NCBI RefSeq assembly: GCF_001421805.1
Contig: NZ_LMLC01000003.1
Location: 124,236-188,235, forward strand
DNA length: 64,000 nucleotides
Reading direction: 5' to 3'
From: Sphingomonas sp. Leaf34
GTDB taxonomy: Bacteria > Pseudomonadota > Alphaproteobacteria > Sphingomonadales > Sphingomonadaceae
This document shows positions 55,628-63,152 of the stretch, piece after piece (the stretch's first letter is position 1; each line of letters starts with the position of its first letter). The notes beneath the pieces were generated by a model, which was not told the DNA's origin, did not search any database, and worked only from the letters and a program-made list of their open reading frames with translations. Made by a program: the position numbers and the translations under genes.

Positions 55628-56027
55628 GGAAGACAAGCAAGCGCCTACCCTCAACGCAGAACAATTTGCGTTTGTGAACGTGATGTCGGCGGAAGCCCTA
55701 CAGCAACTTATCAGCAACCACATCGAGCAACAGCCCCTCAAGGGCACGCGCGGCGAACGCGACTTCCCGCCAGTATGTAAGCTGTTCCTGCCCTGGACGT
55801 CCGGGACCTGGCTGCTCACCGAACTAGACCCCGATGACGGGCTGGCGTTCGGGCTAGGTGATTTGGGCTTTGGAACGCCGGAACTGGGCTACATCAGCCT
55901 GGACGAGATATACGAGATAACCGGACCGGCTGGGCTCAAGGTGGAGCAGGACATTCACTTCACGGCCAGCAAGCCACTCAGCCAGTACGCAACCGAAGCC
56001 CGCGAGCATGGCCACATTCGCGCATAG
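55626..56027 (+). CDS. DUF2958 domain protein
   Basis: 133 residues. FPPVCKLFLPWTSGTWLLTELDPDDGLAFGLGDLGFGTPELGYISLDEI and the following GLKVEQDIHFTASKPLSQYA match DUF2958, a domain found mostly on plasmids, conjugative elements and phages; its role is unknown. About 35 extra residues precede it. Leader with RBS hairpin as described. A strong bidirectional terminator follows. Confidence 0.85.
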   Translation: MEDKQAPTLNAEQFAFVNVMSAEALQQLISNHIEQQPLKGTRGERDFPPVCKLFLPWTSGTWLLTELDPDDGLAFGLGDLGFGTPELGYISLDEIYEITGPAGLKVEQDIHFTASKPLSQYATEAREHGHIRA

Positions 56028-56095
56028 GGCATTTGAATAAATAGGAGTGTAGCAAGAGGTCATTGGCTTGCTGCTCTCCTTAGTTGTTTTTGTGG

Positions 56096-56129
56096 TTGAA
56101 GCCCCGGCGGGACATTGCCGGGGCTTCAA
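56096..56129. terminator. Bidirectional terminator between convergent genes
   Basis: Perfect 13-base arms TTGAAGCCCCGGC and GCCGGGGCTTCAA with an 8-base loop. Confidence 0.85.
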
Positions 56130-56134
56130 TCATG

Positions 56135-56692
56135 TCATGCGGGTTTGTAGGTTGCTTCAGGCTTGTCGCCAGCTTCGCTGCGAAGAGATTGATCGGGGTT
56201 CCTACCCATCGACCACCAACGCCCAAGATTGCGCTTCTGCTGCGCCTCCAAGCCCTCATACGCCGGGTTCAGGTGCTTGGGATACTTGTCCCCGCTTGTC
56301 TTGGTAGCGGCCTTTTTCGCCGAGGCGATATGTACTTTGGCCTCGCCCTTACCGTGCGAGGCAATCTCCTCGTCGAACTCGCCGCTCTCAACAGCCGACT
56401 TGAACTTGTCCAGGAACTCAGGAAAACGCTCGGCGGGCATGTGGTTGGTCTGTACGCCGTTGATAGTGAACGTGTCGCCAGCCAGCTTGACCGTCAGGGC
56501 CACCACATTATTGCTGACCTTCCACCAACGGTTTGGTGCTTTGGTTTGGCCGTTCTCGAACTGCTTCTTGGCACTCGCGATGCCCTTGAGCAGTGGCGAT
56601 CGCGCCTTCGCCGGATCGTGCGGCTTGATGTTGAACGCCTCGGCCAGCCCGACATTATCGATCAAGCTAAACAGCGTGCTTTTGATGCTCAT
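56135..56692 (-). CDS. Hypothetical protein, possible paralogue of the next gene
   Basis: 185 residues; GGAGGG lies 5 bases before the ATG (the longer frame upstream is noise). It shows a beta-type stretch VALTVKLAGDTFTINGVQ, then the helix FPEFLDKFKSAVESGEFDEEIA, then a Lys/Ala tail. The helix aligns by eye with FIEALDYYADRIKGGEYDAQLV in the gene at 56,799. A coiled, basic end (YPKHLNPAYEGLEAQQKRN) may bind nucleic acid. Not recognised. Confidence 0.7.
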   Translation of the reverse strand: MSIKSTLFSLIDNVGLAEAFNIKPHDPAKARSPLLKGIASAKKQFENGQTKAPNRWWKVSNNVVALTVKLAGDTFTINGVQTNHMPAERFPEFLDKFKSAVESGEFDEEIASHGKGEAKVHIASAKKAATKTSGDKYPKHLNPAYEGLEAQQKRNLGRWWSMGRNPDQSLRSEAGDKPEATYKPA

Positions 56693-56754
56693 AGTACCCT
56701 CCACAGATGTGCCAGCGCACTTAGGCACGAGGAGTTACCGGCAAGTCAACAAAA

Positions 56755-56777
56755 AGGCCCCCGCAATGCGAGGGCCT
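56755..56777 (-). terminator. Terminator of the gene at 56,799
   Basis: Arms AGGCCCCCGC and GCGAGGGCCT with a mismatch, loop aat; the minus-strand read goes on with TTTTTG. Confidence 0.75.
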
Positions 56778-56798
56778 GTGTAGTGGGATGCGTTACCC

Positions 56799-57230
56799 TT
56801 AGCTGGGCTTGGCGTCCTTTTTGGCAGCGCGTGTCAGCTTGAGCTTGCTAGTGCGCTGCTCCTTCTTCTCCGTCAGCGTCACAAGCTGCGCATCATATTC
56901 ACCGCCCTTGATCCGGTCGGCGTAATAATCCAGCGCCTCGATGAAGTTGGCTTTGGGCACGGTCATTTCCTTGACCTCAACGTCCGTGTCCTGGATTTTC
57001 GTGCGCTCCAGCGTGAGCGCCGTGTTGGACACGCGGATCGTGAACGCCATCTTGTCGGCCACGATCTTGAAGTTGACCTTGCCCTCTGCGGCGTCCCCGG
57101 CTTTGAACTGCTCCTTCATCTTGTTGATGTTGTCCTGCGCGACCTGCTGAACGCTGCGGGCTGCGCCCTGCTTGCTGAACTCCGGAGCGAGTTGTGCGGG
57201 AACCAGCATCGAGGGGTTGAACTTAGTCAT
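56799..57230 (-). CDS. Hypothetical protein, possible paralogue of the previous gene
   Basis: 143 residues. GGAG lies 9 bases before the ATG. The N-terminus MTKFNPSMLVPAQLAPEF is followed by beta-type segments (VNFKIVADKMAFTIRVSNTALTL), the helix PKANFIEALDYYADRIKGGEYDAQLV and a basic tail (KLKLTRAAKKDAK). Its own terminator separates it from the neighbour. No family recognised; a single-strand DNA-binding or anti-restriction role is only a guess from shape. Confidence 0.7.
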   Translation of the reverse strand: MTKFNPSMLVPAQLAPEFSKQGAARSVQQVAQDNINKMKEQFKAGDAAEGKVNFKIVADKMAFTIRVSNTALTLERTKIQDTDVEVKEMTVPKANFIEALDYYADRIKGGEYDAQLVTLTEKKEQRTSKLKLTRAAKKDAKPS

Positions 57231-57430
57231 GTTATCTAACTCCGATCTAGCAGTGCGCTTAGTTGCGCCCTGTTCCAATCGTATGTTGTCGTACTGCCAA
57301 TAGAGCGAGCCACTGATTTGCCAGTTTGATAAGAAATGCGACCAACCGTTAGACCACCAGTGTCTTAGGTAGATTGGACCACCCTGCGGCTTTAGCTGTG
57401 AACTACACAACGAACCACAGGGGCAACTAC

Positions 57431-57652
57431 ATGACCGCGCAAATTATCCCGTTCCCAACTACACCATCTACTCAAGCGCGACTTGCTATTGCGGGCGGTG
57501 CGCTTGAACATGCCATCCCGTTACCCAGCCGGGACGCAGAACTTGAACTGCTCGGGCAGATGGCCAGCCGGTTGCTCGACCAGTTGGATGACGAGGATGC
57601 TGTCGATAACTTCCTGGCGCGCATCGATCTGTGGACCGCTAACGCCGCCTAA
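57431..57652 (+). CDS. Small hypothetical protein
   Basis: 73 residues, MTAQIIPFPTTPST..., followed by a helical acidic end LLGQMASRLLDQLDDEDAVDNFLARIDLW. The IIPFP start recalls small phage and plasmid proteins. Weak ribosome-binding site (AGGGG, 9 bases). Divergent from the gene ending at 57,230 with a 200-bp promoter region between. Confidence 0.55.
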   Translation: MTAQIIPFPTTPSTQARLAIAGGALEHAIPLPSRDAELELLGQMASRLLDQLDDEDAVDNFLARIDLWTANAA

Positions 57653-57710
57653 CCCGGCGCAATCACTCCCCTCGATAAATAGGAGATAATAACAAACGAG
57701 GGAGAGCAGC

Positions 57711-57920
57711 ATGTCAAAGCCGCTATATCAAGAGATTACCACGGAGGTACTTCACAGCACCGCCACTATGGTCGCGGCGGGGCATCGTCACGGCACTATC
57801 ATGATGAAGCTGGGTGTCAGCCTAGCGGGTATGCGCCGCATTCAGGAGCGCGCCGACTGGGCATCCATCCTGGCATCCAAAGAGGCGGCGATCGCTCGAA
57901 TGATGACCGGTGATGCGTGA
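57711..57920 (+). CDS. Small HTH-like protein, first gene of a coupled pair
   Basis: 69 residues. HRHGTIMMKLGVSLAGMRRIQERADW has the spacing of a helix-turn-helix. GGGAG 6 bases before the ATG lies in the 3' arm of a possible stem (CTCCC at 57,666 against GGGAG at 57,700), so the site may be masked. Its TGA overlaps the next gene's GTG. Confidence 0.55.
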   Translation: MSKPLYQEITTEVLHSTATMVAAGHRHGTIMMKLGVSLAGMRRIQERADWASILASKEAAIARMMTGDA

Positions 57921-58168
57921 TTGCTGCGCATCGCGCTTTTGACGTCCAAACCACCCTCAGTCGTGTGACCCGATTGCGGGTGGACACAAGGAAGCTGGAC
58001 GACCGGGAAGTCCTGTTCACTATCGGCTTCACCTGGGACTTGGTGCTGGACGAGGATGACCTACGCAAGCTCCACAATGCCACGGACAGCGACAGTGAGT
58101 TCAAGGCGGCGCTTGAGGAATTGAAGCCCCGGTGCCTAATTTACAATACATTCCGGTCTAACCGCTGA
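57917..58168 (+). CDS. Small hypothetical protein, second gene of a coupled pair
   Basis: 83 residues from a GTG that overlaps the previous stop (GTGA). Beta-rich start (TLSRVTRLRVDTRKLDDREVLFTIGF), then an acidic helix. Not recognised. The overlap means co-translation with the HTH-like protein; a two-component regulatory or toxin-antitoxin-like pair is possible but unproven. Confidence 0.55.
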   Translation: MIAAHRAFDVQTTLSRVTRLRVDTRKLDDREVLFTIGFTWDLVLDEDDLRKLHNATDSDSEFKAALEELKPRCLIYNTFRSNR

Positions 58169-58253
58169 CCTAGAGCCTTAGCGCAATATCAACGAAGCCA
58201 TTGGCATGGTCCATCCGTTCACCTCAGCACCATGAGGTACGGAGGACAGCAGC

Positions 58254-59138
58254 TTGCCCGCGAAACCTATCGCCGACGCTGATAAGCGCGACATACAAAA
58301 CCTAGTCAAAAATTATCAGGCGGCCGGAAAGGAGTCTGGTGGCATCTGGACGCTTGCCGAATGCCAGAACGAACTCGCGGCCCGCAGCCCTCCCAAACTT
58401 CGTAAATCTCACGCGGACGGGCGGACGACCGGGGACGAACGCCCGGTACCCGACGAACATATCGAGGTATTGCGCGGCCACGTCGAGCGGATGCGCTTTG
58501 AGCTAACGGCGATGAAGGACGCCTCCGTGATATTCGGGGAACATCCGGATTGGCCCTGGACCGGCTTCATCAGTTCCTATGCTACCTATGGCGGGTCAGC
58601 TAATTGGACAAAAAATATCGAGCCGCGAATGGAAGAGTTTGGATGGGATCGGGTCTGCGGTCTTGACGACGGCGACCGCGCAGAGCTGTTCTACGCCGTT
58701 CCCAATCCGCTGCGTCGATCGCAGACCCTCCCGCGTATTGAGGCAGTGTTTCAGAGCATTCGGAAGGAGGGCGGCCCTGCGAAGGTTCGTGATCGTTTTG
58801 CGAAAGCCACGTCGACAGAAGCTTGGATGAATATGCTGCGCGCCTACCCCGGCATCGGTCCCAAATATGCTCGGAATTTTGGTATGGACGTCTACCACCC
58901 ACTCGTTCGCGATCACTTCGCCGTGGACAGCAGGCTTTTCGACATCCTGTGGGAGTTGACGTTTTCCAAGCCCTTGTTCGATCGCGCCGAAAGTATCCTC
59001 AAGGACCTGGCAGTGCGCCTAGACATTGATAACTGGGGATTGGATCGCGTCCTGTATAGCCAGTCGGACGTGATACTCCCCGAGTTGAGAAGTCTGAACG
59101 CGATTGCGCCGCCTCCCAACGTCCAACACGAAATTTGA
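58254..59138 (+). CDS. Helix-hairpin-helix (HhH-GPD) DNA glycosylase-like protein
   Basis: 294 residues from a TTG start with GGAGGA 7 bases upstream; a 6-bp hairpin (58,221-58,238) lies just before that site. Residues about 195-240 read YPGIGPKYARNF then HFAVDSRLFDIL. In endonuclease III the matching stretches are LPGVGRKTA and AVDTHIFR. Here Lys204 takes the place of the catalytic Lys and Asp225 that of the catalytic Asp. The iron-sulfur cysteines are absent. The N-terminal 90 residues are specific to this protein. The role could be base excision of modified or damaged DNA, perhaps phage DNA; the substrate is unknown. Confidence 0.75.
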   Translation: MPAKPIADADKRDIQNLVKNYQAAGKESGGIWTLAECQNELAARSPPKLRKSHADGRTTGDERPVPDEHIEVLRGHVERMRFELTAMKDASVIFGEHPDWPWTGFISSYATYGGSANWTKNIEPRMEEFGWDRVCGLDDGDRAELFYAVPNPLRRSQTLPRIEAVFQSIRKEGGPAKVRDRFAKATSTEAWMNMLRAYPGIGPKYARNFGMDVYHPLVRDHFAVDSRLFDILWELTFSKPLFDRAESILKDLAVRLDIDNWGLDRVLYSQSDVILPELRSLNAIAPPPNVQHEI

Positions 59139-59182
59139 ATATCGTTAGCGACTAAAGTTTCCACGCATCCTTTAAATAACAC

Positions 59183-59199
59183 ATGACACTACGTGTCAT
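59183..59199. promoter_or_regulatory. Inverted repeat ATGACAC-N3-GTGTCAT
   Basis: Perfect 7-base arms between the convergent glycosylase-like and small membrane protein genes. It could be a hairpin terminator or an operator. Confidence 0.4.
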
Positions 59200-59262
59200 T
59201 CTAACCATCAGCCAAGCCCGCGCCACGCAAGCGCAAGACCGAAGAATCTACGGCTGAATTGA

Positions 59263-59580
59263 TTACTCGTTTGGTTCCTGGGCGCGCAGCACGATCAACG
59301 GACACGCGCCCTCGGACTTCCATTCCTTCTCGTACATCTTAACGCCCGTCCAATACCGGCACGTCGTAGAAGCATAGGTGGCAGGGACATACTTAGTACC
59401 GAACGCGCCATAGGAATAACCCTCGCTACCCGGCGTGTATTCGGTCGACGTCAAAACCCGCACCCCCAGCAGCATCATGAGCAGCCAGAGGGCAATGAGG
59501 GGCAACAGGGTTCGCGCTGCCCACCAACGAACAGTGGGATCGTAGGCGAAATCCACGATGCGGGTCAGGGCATTGTTCAT
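59263..59580 (-). CDS. Small membrane protein
   Basis: 105 residues. One strong transmembrane helix (TLLPLIALWLLMMLLGVRVL) with a short basic N-terminus, then a 60-residue polar part with two cysteines (STTCRYWTG and EGACPLIVL) outside, where a disulfide could form. Not recognised. Confidence 0.6.
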   Translation of the reverse strand: MNNALTRIVDFAYDPTVRWWAARTLLPLIALWLLMMLLGVRVLTSTEYTPGSEGYSYGAFGTKYVPATYASTTCRYWTGVKMYEKEWKSEGACPLIVLRAQEPNE

Positions 59581-59642
59581 TCCACCGGCATACCGTCACG
59601 GGGTTAACGATCCCTCGACATATCGGGAGTTACAGCCCCGGC

Positions 59643-59852
59643 ATGACGAACCCCGTTTACGACGCCTTAGCGGCTCACGCCCCCCTAGACGCCGAAGAGG
59701 CATTGAGCGGACCAGCTTCAATGCCCCCTGCTGTATCCACAACGGCGAGACACCCGACCGACGCCATCGCGGGAGTATCAAGCTGGCACTGGACTAATTC
59801 GCTCCCGCGCGAAATTGGATTGAAAACCGCGCGGCATCAGCTTCGTCTTTGA
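59643..59852 (+). CDS. Doubtful small ORF
   Basis: 69 codons, weakly placed GGGAG 12 bases before the ATG. The last 59 bases overlap the opposite gene at 59,794. Composition is not clearly coding. I list it only because the 213-bp gap otherwise has nothing. Confidence 0.25.
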   Translation: MTNPVYDALAAHAPLDAEEALSGPASMPPAVSTTARHPTDAIAGVSSWHWTNSLPREIGLKTARHQLRL

Positions 59853-60261
59853 ATGAAATCCCGACCGAGCCATCTGTCTCGTAGCTGCCGAGGAGTGTCG
59901 GATCGAATAGGCCTTGCTCCAGCAGCCATTTGCCTTCCGCCGTTTCCAGTACGGCGCGCTGTAACCGCACCCTTAAAAACTCTCGATCAAGCTCAGCTTG
60001 ATTGTCGCGTGTTACGCGCCGCACCGGATCAGGATAATCCATGCCAGGATACCAGGACTGAAGCGCACCATTGTCGTCAACGTAGGCGTCCCAGCCTTGT
60101 TGGGTCAGCCAAGCACGGTGCTGGTCGCGAGCGCGTTCGCTCTGGCGTCCACCATTGGCATCCTCGCCCTCATAGTACGCCTCGTCATCCAGGTTCTCCC
60201 GCATGTTCCAAGGCAAACCCGAGATGCGATATTCCGTTGTGCTGATTTGTTCGATGCTCAC
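59794..60261 (-). CDS. Hypothetical protein
   Basis: 155 residues from a GTG with AGGAG 6 bases upstream. Acidic, many Tyr/Trp/Arg (QHRAWLTQQGWDAYVDDNG; SWYPGMDYPDPVRRVTRDN), and an end GISFKDEADAARFSIQFRAG that resembles a small alpha/beta domain. No TM or known motif. It looks like a genuine gene in an element of small unknown genes. Confidence 0.6.
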   Translation of the reverse strand: MSIEQISTTEYRISGLPWNMRENLDDEAYYEGEDANGGRQSERARDQHRAWLTQQGWDAYVDDNGALQSWYPGMDYPDPVRRVTRDNQAELDREFLRVRLQRAVLETAEGKWLLEQGLFDPTLLGSYETDGSVGISFKDEADAARFSIQFRAGAN

Positions 60262-60341
60262 GCGGTACTCCTCTGGGTACAGACGCTGTGCCGCATAGGG
60301 GTAAACGGTTCGCTAAAGGGGCAAAAGAGCCCTGCGAAACC

Positions 60342-60623
60342 CTATGCGGATTCCAGGGCACGACGGCGAACATCACGCACGATGAGGCGATCAACACGAT
60401 GCGCTTGCTCGTAGAATTTGGCGCTCAGGGGACTGCTGACGATGTGAGCTTGTTTGTCGGCCTTGAGGTAACGGATGGCACGACGATCCGGCAGGCCTGA
60501 TACATTGGGCTGGGCGAACAAGGGCAAGGGCTCGCCGTCCCGGATAGCGGCCCAGTATGTGCGCAAGTCCAGGACGGTGTGATTGCTGGATAGGTTCTCG
60601 GGTGGCGAGGAATAGGTTGTCAT
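60342..60623 (-). CDS. Small hypothetical protein
   Basis: 93 residues, MTTYSSPPENLSSNHTVLDLRTYWAAIRDG..., with a basic C-terminus (VDRLIVRDVRRRAL). No good ribosome-binding site. It was preferred over the 70-codon plus-strand frame at 60,288 because its composition is more protein-like and it is on the strand of its neighbours. Confidence 0.4.
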   Translation of the reverse strand: MTTYSSPPENLSSNHTVLDLRTYWAAIRDGEPLPLFAQPNVSGLPDRRAIRYLKADKQAHIVSSPLSAKFYEQAHRVDRLIVRDVRRRALESA

Positions 60624-60675
60624 ATGCGTAATTATCGTGCGAACCCACCGAGTGCCCGACCACCCATTTCCTAGC

Positions 60676-61728
60676 CTACATGCGCTTGATGAGACTGACG
60701 ATCCAGTTCATCGCCTCGTTTATGGCCCAATCGGTTTGCTGCGCGGACAGCAGCGGCATGGGCTTGTTACCCGCTCCGTGACCAAAGGGATTGCGGACCT
60801 TGCTGAACAGGTTGACCAGCATGTCACTCTCCCAAACGTCGATAAAGCGAACACCATCAACCTGACGCACCAGATTGCTCACATAGGCGGCTGCGCCATT
60901 CTCCGTGCCAATGGATCGGCCCTTGGCGTCCGAAATGATCTTGACGACACTCTCCAAGGCTTTGAGCGCAGCAAAGTGAGCATCCGGCAGTCCCGCGTCC
61001 CTTGTGTCCAGAGCCTTCTTCATATCCGTGTCCACGTTGCCCCACATGGGATCAGACACGATCGCCCAGAACGGCTTGCTGACCTGCTGGGATAGAAGTG
61101 GATTGTGGACCGCCTGGATCAATCCATTGTGATACTCCAAGGGAATGCGGTTGATTGAAAAACGCTCGTTGAGTTCATCAACGGTTTGCTGGAGTACGTG
61201 GTCTACTTTGACGCGATCGACCCGCAACACGGGTGCTTCCAGAATATCGATGTAGATAGCCCGCTCTTCTTGAACCTTTTTGTCGCTGAGTACAGCGGCA
61301 TGTAGCCGTCGTTCGTAGCTTTCGTCATAGTCCCGCTTGAAGTCGGCAAAGGACGCAAGCACCTGTTCAACCAGAGAAAGACGCTCCGCTAGCCAGTTAT
61401 TAGGGCCTTGCTGCTGACTTGGATGGATATTCATAAACTCGGTGTAGACGGTATCCCACGCTTTGGAACCAACAGTGCGTCCAGGTACGTTGCGGATGGC
61501 AAAGTGACGCTTGACCAGTTCGTTGGTGCCAAGTTCGAGAGCGAGCCGATCATGCGCTGCCTGTAGAGCTTTGTTACGCTCTTCATAACGAATGGCACCC
61601 TCCCCGTTTAACCAAAGATCATGCGTGATCAGCCGGAACGCTTGAAAGACAAAAGCGCGTACTCGCTGATCCACAATGCCAATAACTTGGAGGTTTGGAT
61701 AGCGGCGGTAGAAGACATCGGTGATCAA
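60676..61728 (-). CDS. Abortive-infection-like protein with HEPN R-N-x3-H motif
   Basis: 350 residues from a TTG start with GGAG 9 bases upstream. The N-terminal 200 residues are helical and unknown. The C-terminal 100 (HFAALKALESVVKIISDAKG, then FSKVRNPFGHGAGNK, then WAINEAMNWIVSLIKRM) match the pattern of the Abi_C/HEPN domain. Arg312, Asn313 and His317 form the RN-x3-H motif that HEPN RNases use. In toxins and abortive infection proteins this motif cuts RNA. It lies 81 bases after a two-TM protein gene on the same strand, probably as one operon, in a mobile element. A defence role is inferred. Confidence 0.7.
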   Translation of the reverse strand: MITDVFYRRYPNLQVIGIVDQRVRAFVFQAFRLITHDLWLNGEGAIRYEERNKALQAAHDRLALELGTNELVKRHFAIRNVPGRTVGSKAWDTVYTEFMNIHPSQQQGPNNWLAERLSLVEQVLASFADFKRDYDESYERRLHAAVLSDKKVQEERAIYIDILEAPVLRVDRVKVDHVLQQTVDELNERFSINRIPLEYHNGLIQAVHNPLLSQQVSKPFWAIVSDPMWGNVDTDMKKALDTRDAGLPDAHFAALKALESVVKIISDAKGRSIGTENGAAAYVSNLVRQVDGVRFIDVWESDMLVNLFSKVRNPFGHGAGNKPMPLLSAQQTDWAINEAMNWIVSLIKRM

Positions 61729-61809
61729 CTGAGCGCACTCCGAGTTTGGTCAGAAGGAAAAGCTGGCGGCAGATACCAGACGGAGGGACTTGCCCTCCGC
61801 TTATCGATA

Positions 61810-62508
61810 TCACACGACCCGGCGCATTTTCATAATGCTATCTGGGCTATAGAGCAGTTCCAGAAGTTTATTGGAGCAGTTTTTCAGCGATGCCACATGA
61901 TGCTCCCGAACAGCGGGCTTGTAGTCACCTATAAGTGGCACGGCTGAGTTTCCAGCCAGCTCACGTGCCTCGTGCGCCTTTTCAACTACACTGATAAAGC
62001 TTTTGCGCACATTGTAGTTGGAAAGGATGTGCCAAACAGGATGCTCGGCTTTGACCAGGATCATGTTGGCCGAGACGGTATCATTATCCAGTATGCCGGG
62101 CTCTACTAACGCATCAACGGTCTGACGAATGGCATAGGCCAACTGATCAATGGAGGGAGGGTTGAGGCTCTTACGCTCCGAGGGCTGCGCATTTTCGATG
62201 ACGGAACCCAGTATGCTTTCGCTGGGCTTGGCTTCGTCGAGTCCCCGTTGATACGCAGCAGCAATGCGACGTTCGAATGTCCATCGGGTAATGCGATAGC
62301 TCAGGAACCCAAACACCACGGCGGTTAGAAGGAATAGCACGAGCCGCTTGCTGAGGAAGTTACCAAGGCCGACGGGGATGGCGGCAAAGAAGGGCGACCA
62401 GCTCTCAGTGTTGGCTTGAGCGGTAGGGTAACTGGTTGCCACGACTAATGCGAATATGGAAATCACGACTGGGATGGACCACAACAACGCTTTCCAGACG
62501 ATTTTCAT
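61810..62508 (-). CDS. Two-TM membrane protein upstream of the HEPN gene
   Basis: 232 residues from the ATG that gives MKIVWKALLWSIPVV; AGGGG lies 8 bases upstream. Two transmembrane helices (LLWSIPVVISIFALVVATSYP and LVLFLLTAVVFGFLSYRI) are joined by a short outer loop (ANTESWSPFFAAIPVGLG). A basic stretch (RWTFERRIAAAYQRG) and about 140 cytoplasmic residues of helical, unknown sequence follow. First gene of the pair with the HEPN protein; a membrane sensor, anchor or effector would fit. It is divergent from the terminase-like gene with 50 bp between. Confidence 0.65.
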   Translation of the reverse strand: MKIVWKALLWSIPVVISIFALVVATSYPTAQANTESWSPFFAAIPVGLGNFLSKRLVLFLLTAVVFGFLSYRITRWTFERRIAAAYQRGLDEAKPSESILGSVIENAQPSERKSLNPPSIDQLAYAIRQTVDALVEPGILDNDTVSANMILVKAEHPVWHILSNYNVRKSFISVVEKAHEARELAGNSAVPLIGDYKPAVREHHVASLKNCSNKLLELLYSPDSIMKMRRVV

Positions 62509-62558
62509 GCTTGCCCCTTTGTGCCCACCGCTTGCGACCTTACCGATTAAATATAGGC

Positions 62559-63152
62559 ATGGCCAAGAAAACACAGACAACTCAGACCGTATCCACGCTT
62601 TCCAGCGTTATTATGCCGCCAAAAGCGGCTACGGGCACCCCTGCGAAAACCAACCCTAATCAGGCACAGGTTGCTCTAGCGCCCAAGGTAACGAACCTCA
62701 TCGCCAGTGTGACACGCAGCCGCCCCGGCCAGCCCACAAAGCGCAACGCCCAGATCGAAGAGGAATTGTTACAGCGGATCGCCAGCGGGGAAACGATGGT
62801 CGCGGTATGCCAGGACGACCACATGCCCGGCTACAGCACCATACAGGCATGGTGTAAGGGTGACCCCTCATTGCTTGAAGCCATCAACGACGCTTACGAA
62901 TGGCATGCCCGTGTTCTGGATGACATCGTGGACGATATGCTGGCTGGTGGCCCAACGAGTACGGGGGACTTCCGCCGCGATGAAGCGAGGGCCGGTCATA
63001 TCCGTTGGCGCTTGGGTAAACTCAACAAGAGGTTCCGCGACAAGACGCAAGTGGAACAGACATTGCGAGTACAAACGCCCGTAATGCCAGACTGGTTCTT
63101 CTCCAACGTCGTAGATGGACAGCTAACCGATGGCAGCGATCCTACTATTTGA
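62559..63152 (+). CDS. Phage terminase small-subunit-like protein
   Basis: 197 residues. After a 60-residue Thr/Pro/Ala-rich arm comes EEELLQRIASGETMVAVCQDDHMPGYSTIQAWCKGDPSLLEAINDAYEW, then DDIVDDMLAGG and RDEARAGHIRWRLGKLNKRFRDK. The helix-turn-helix (SGETMVAVCQDDHMPGYSTIQAW) and the C-terminal RxRxWxxxKL-like end match the DNA-binding small terminase family of tailed phages. These proteins mark DNA for packaging. No large terminase follows in the window. The 3' end overlaps the convergent recombinase gene by 8 bases. Confidence 0.75.
   Translation: MAKKTQTTQTVSTLSSVIMPPKAATGTPAKTNPNQAQVALAPKVTNLIASVTRSRPGQPTKRNAQIEEELLQRIASGETMVAVCQDDHMPGYSTIQAWCKGDPSLLEAINDAYEWHARVLDDIVDDMLAGGPTSTGDFRRDEARAGHIRWRLGKLNKRFRDKTQVEQTLRVQTPVMPDWFFSNVVDGQLTDGSDPTI

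Noticed and set aside
60288..60500. Plus-strand 70-codon ORF
   Set aside because: Overlaps the more protein-like minus-strand frame at 60,342 and has no ribosome-binding site.
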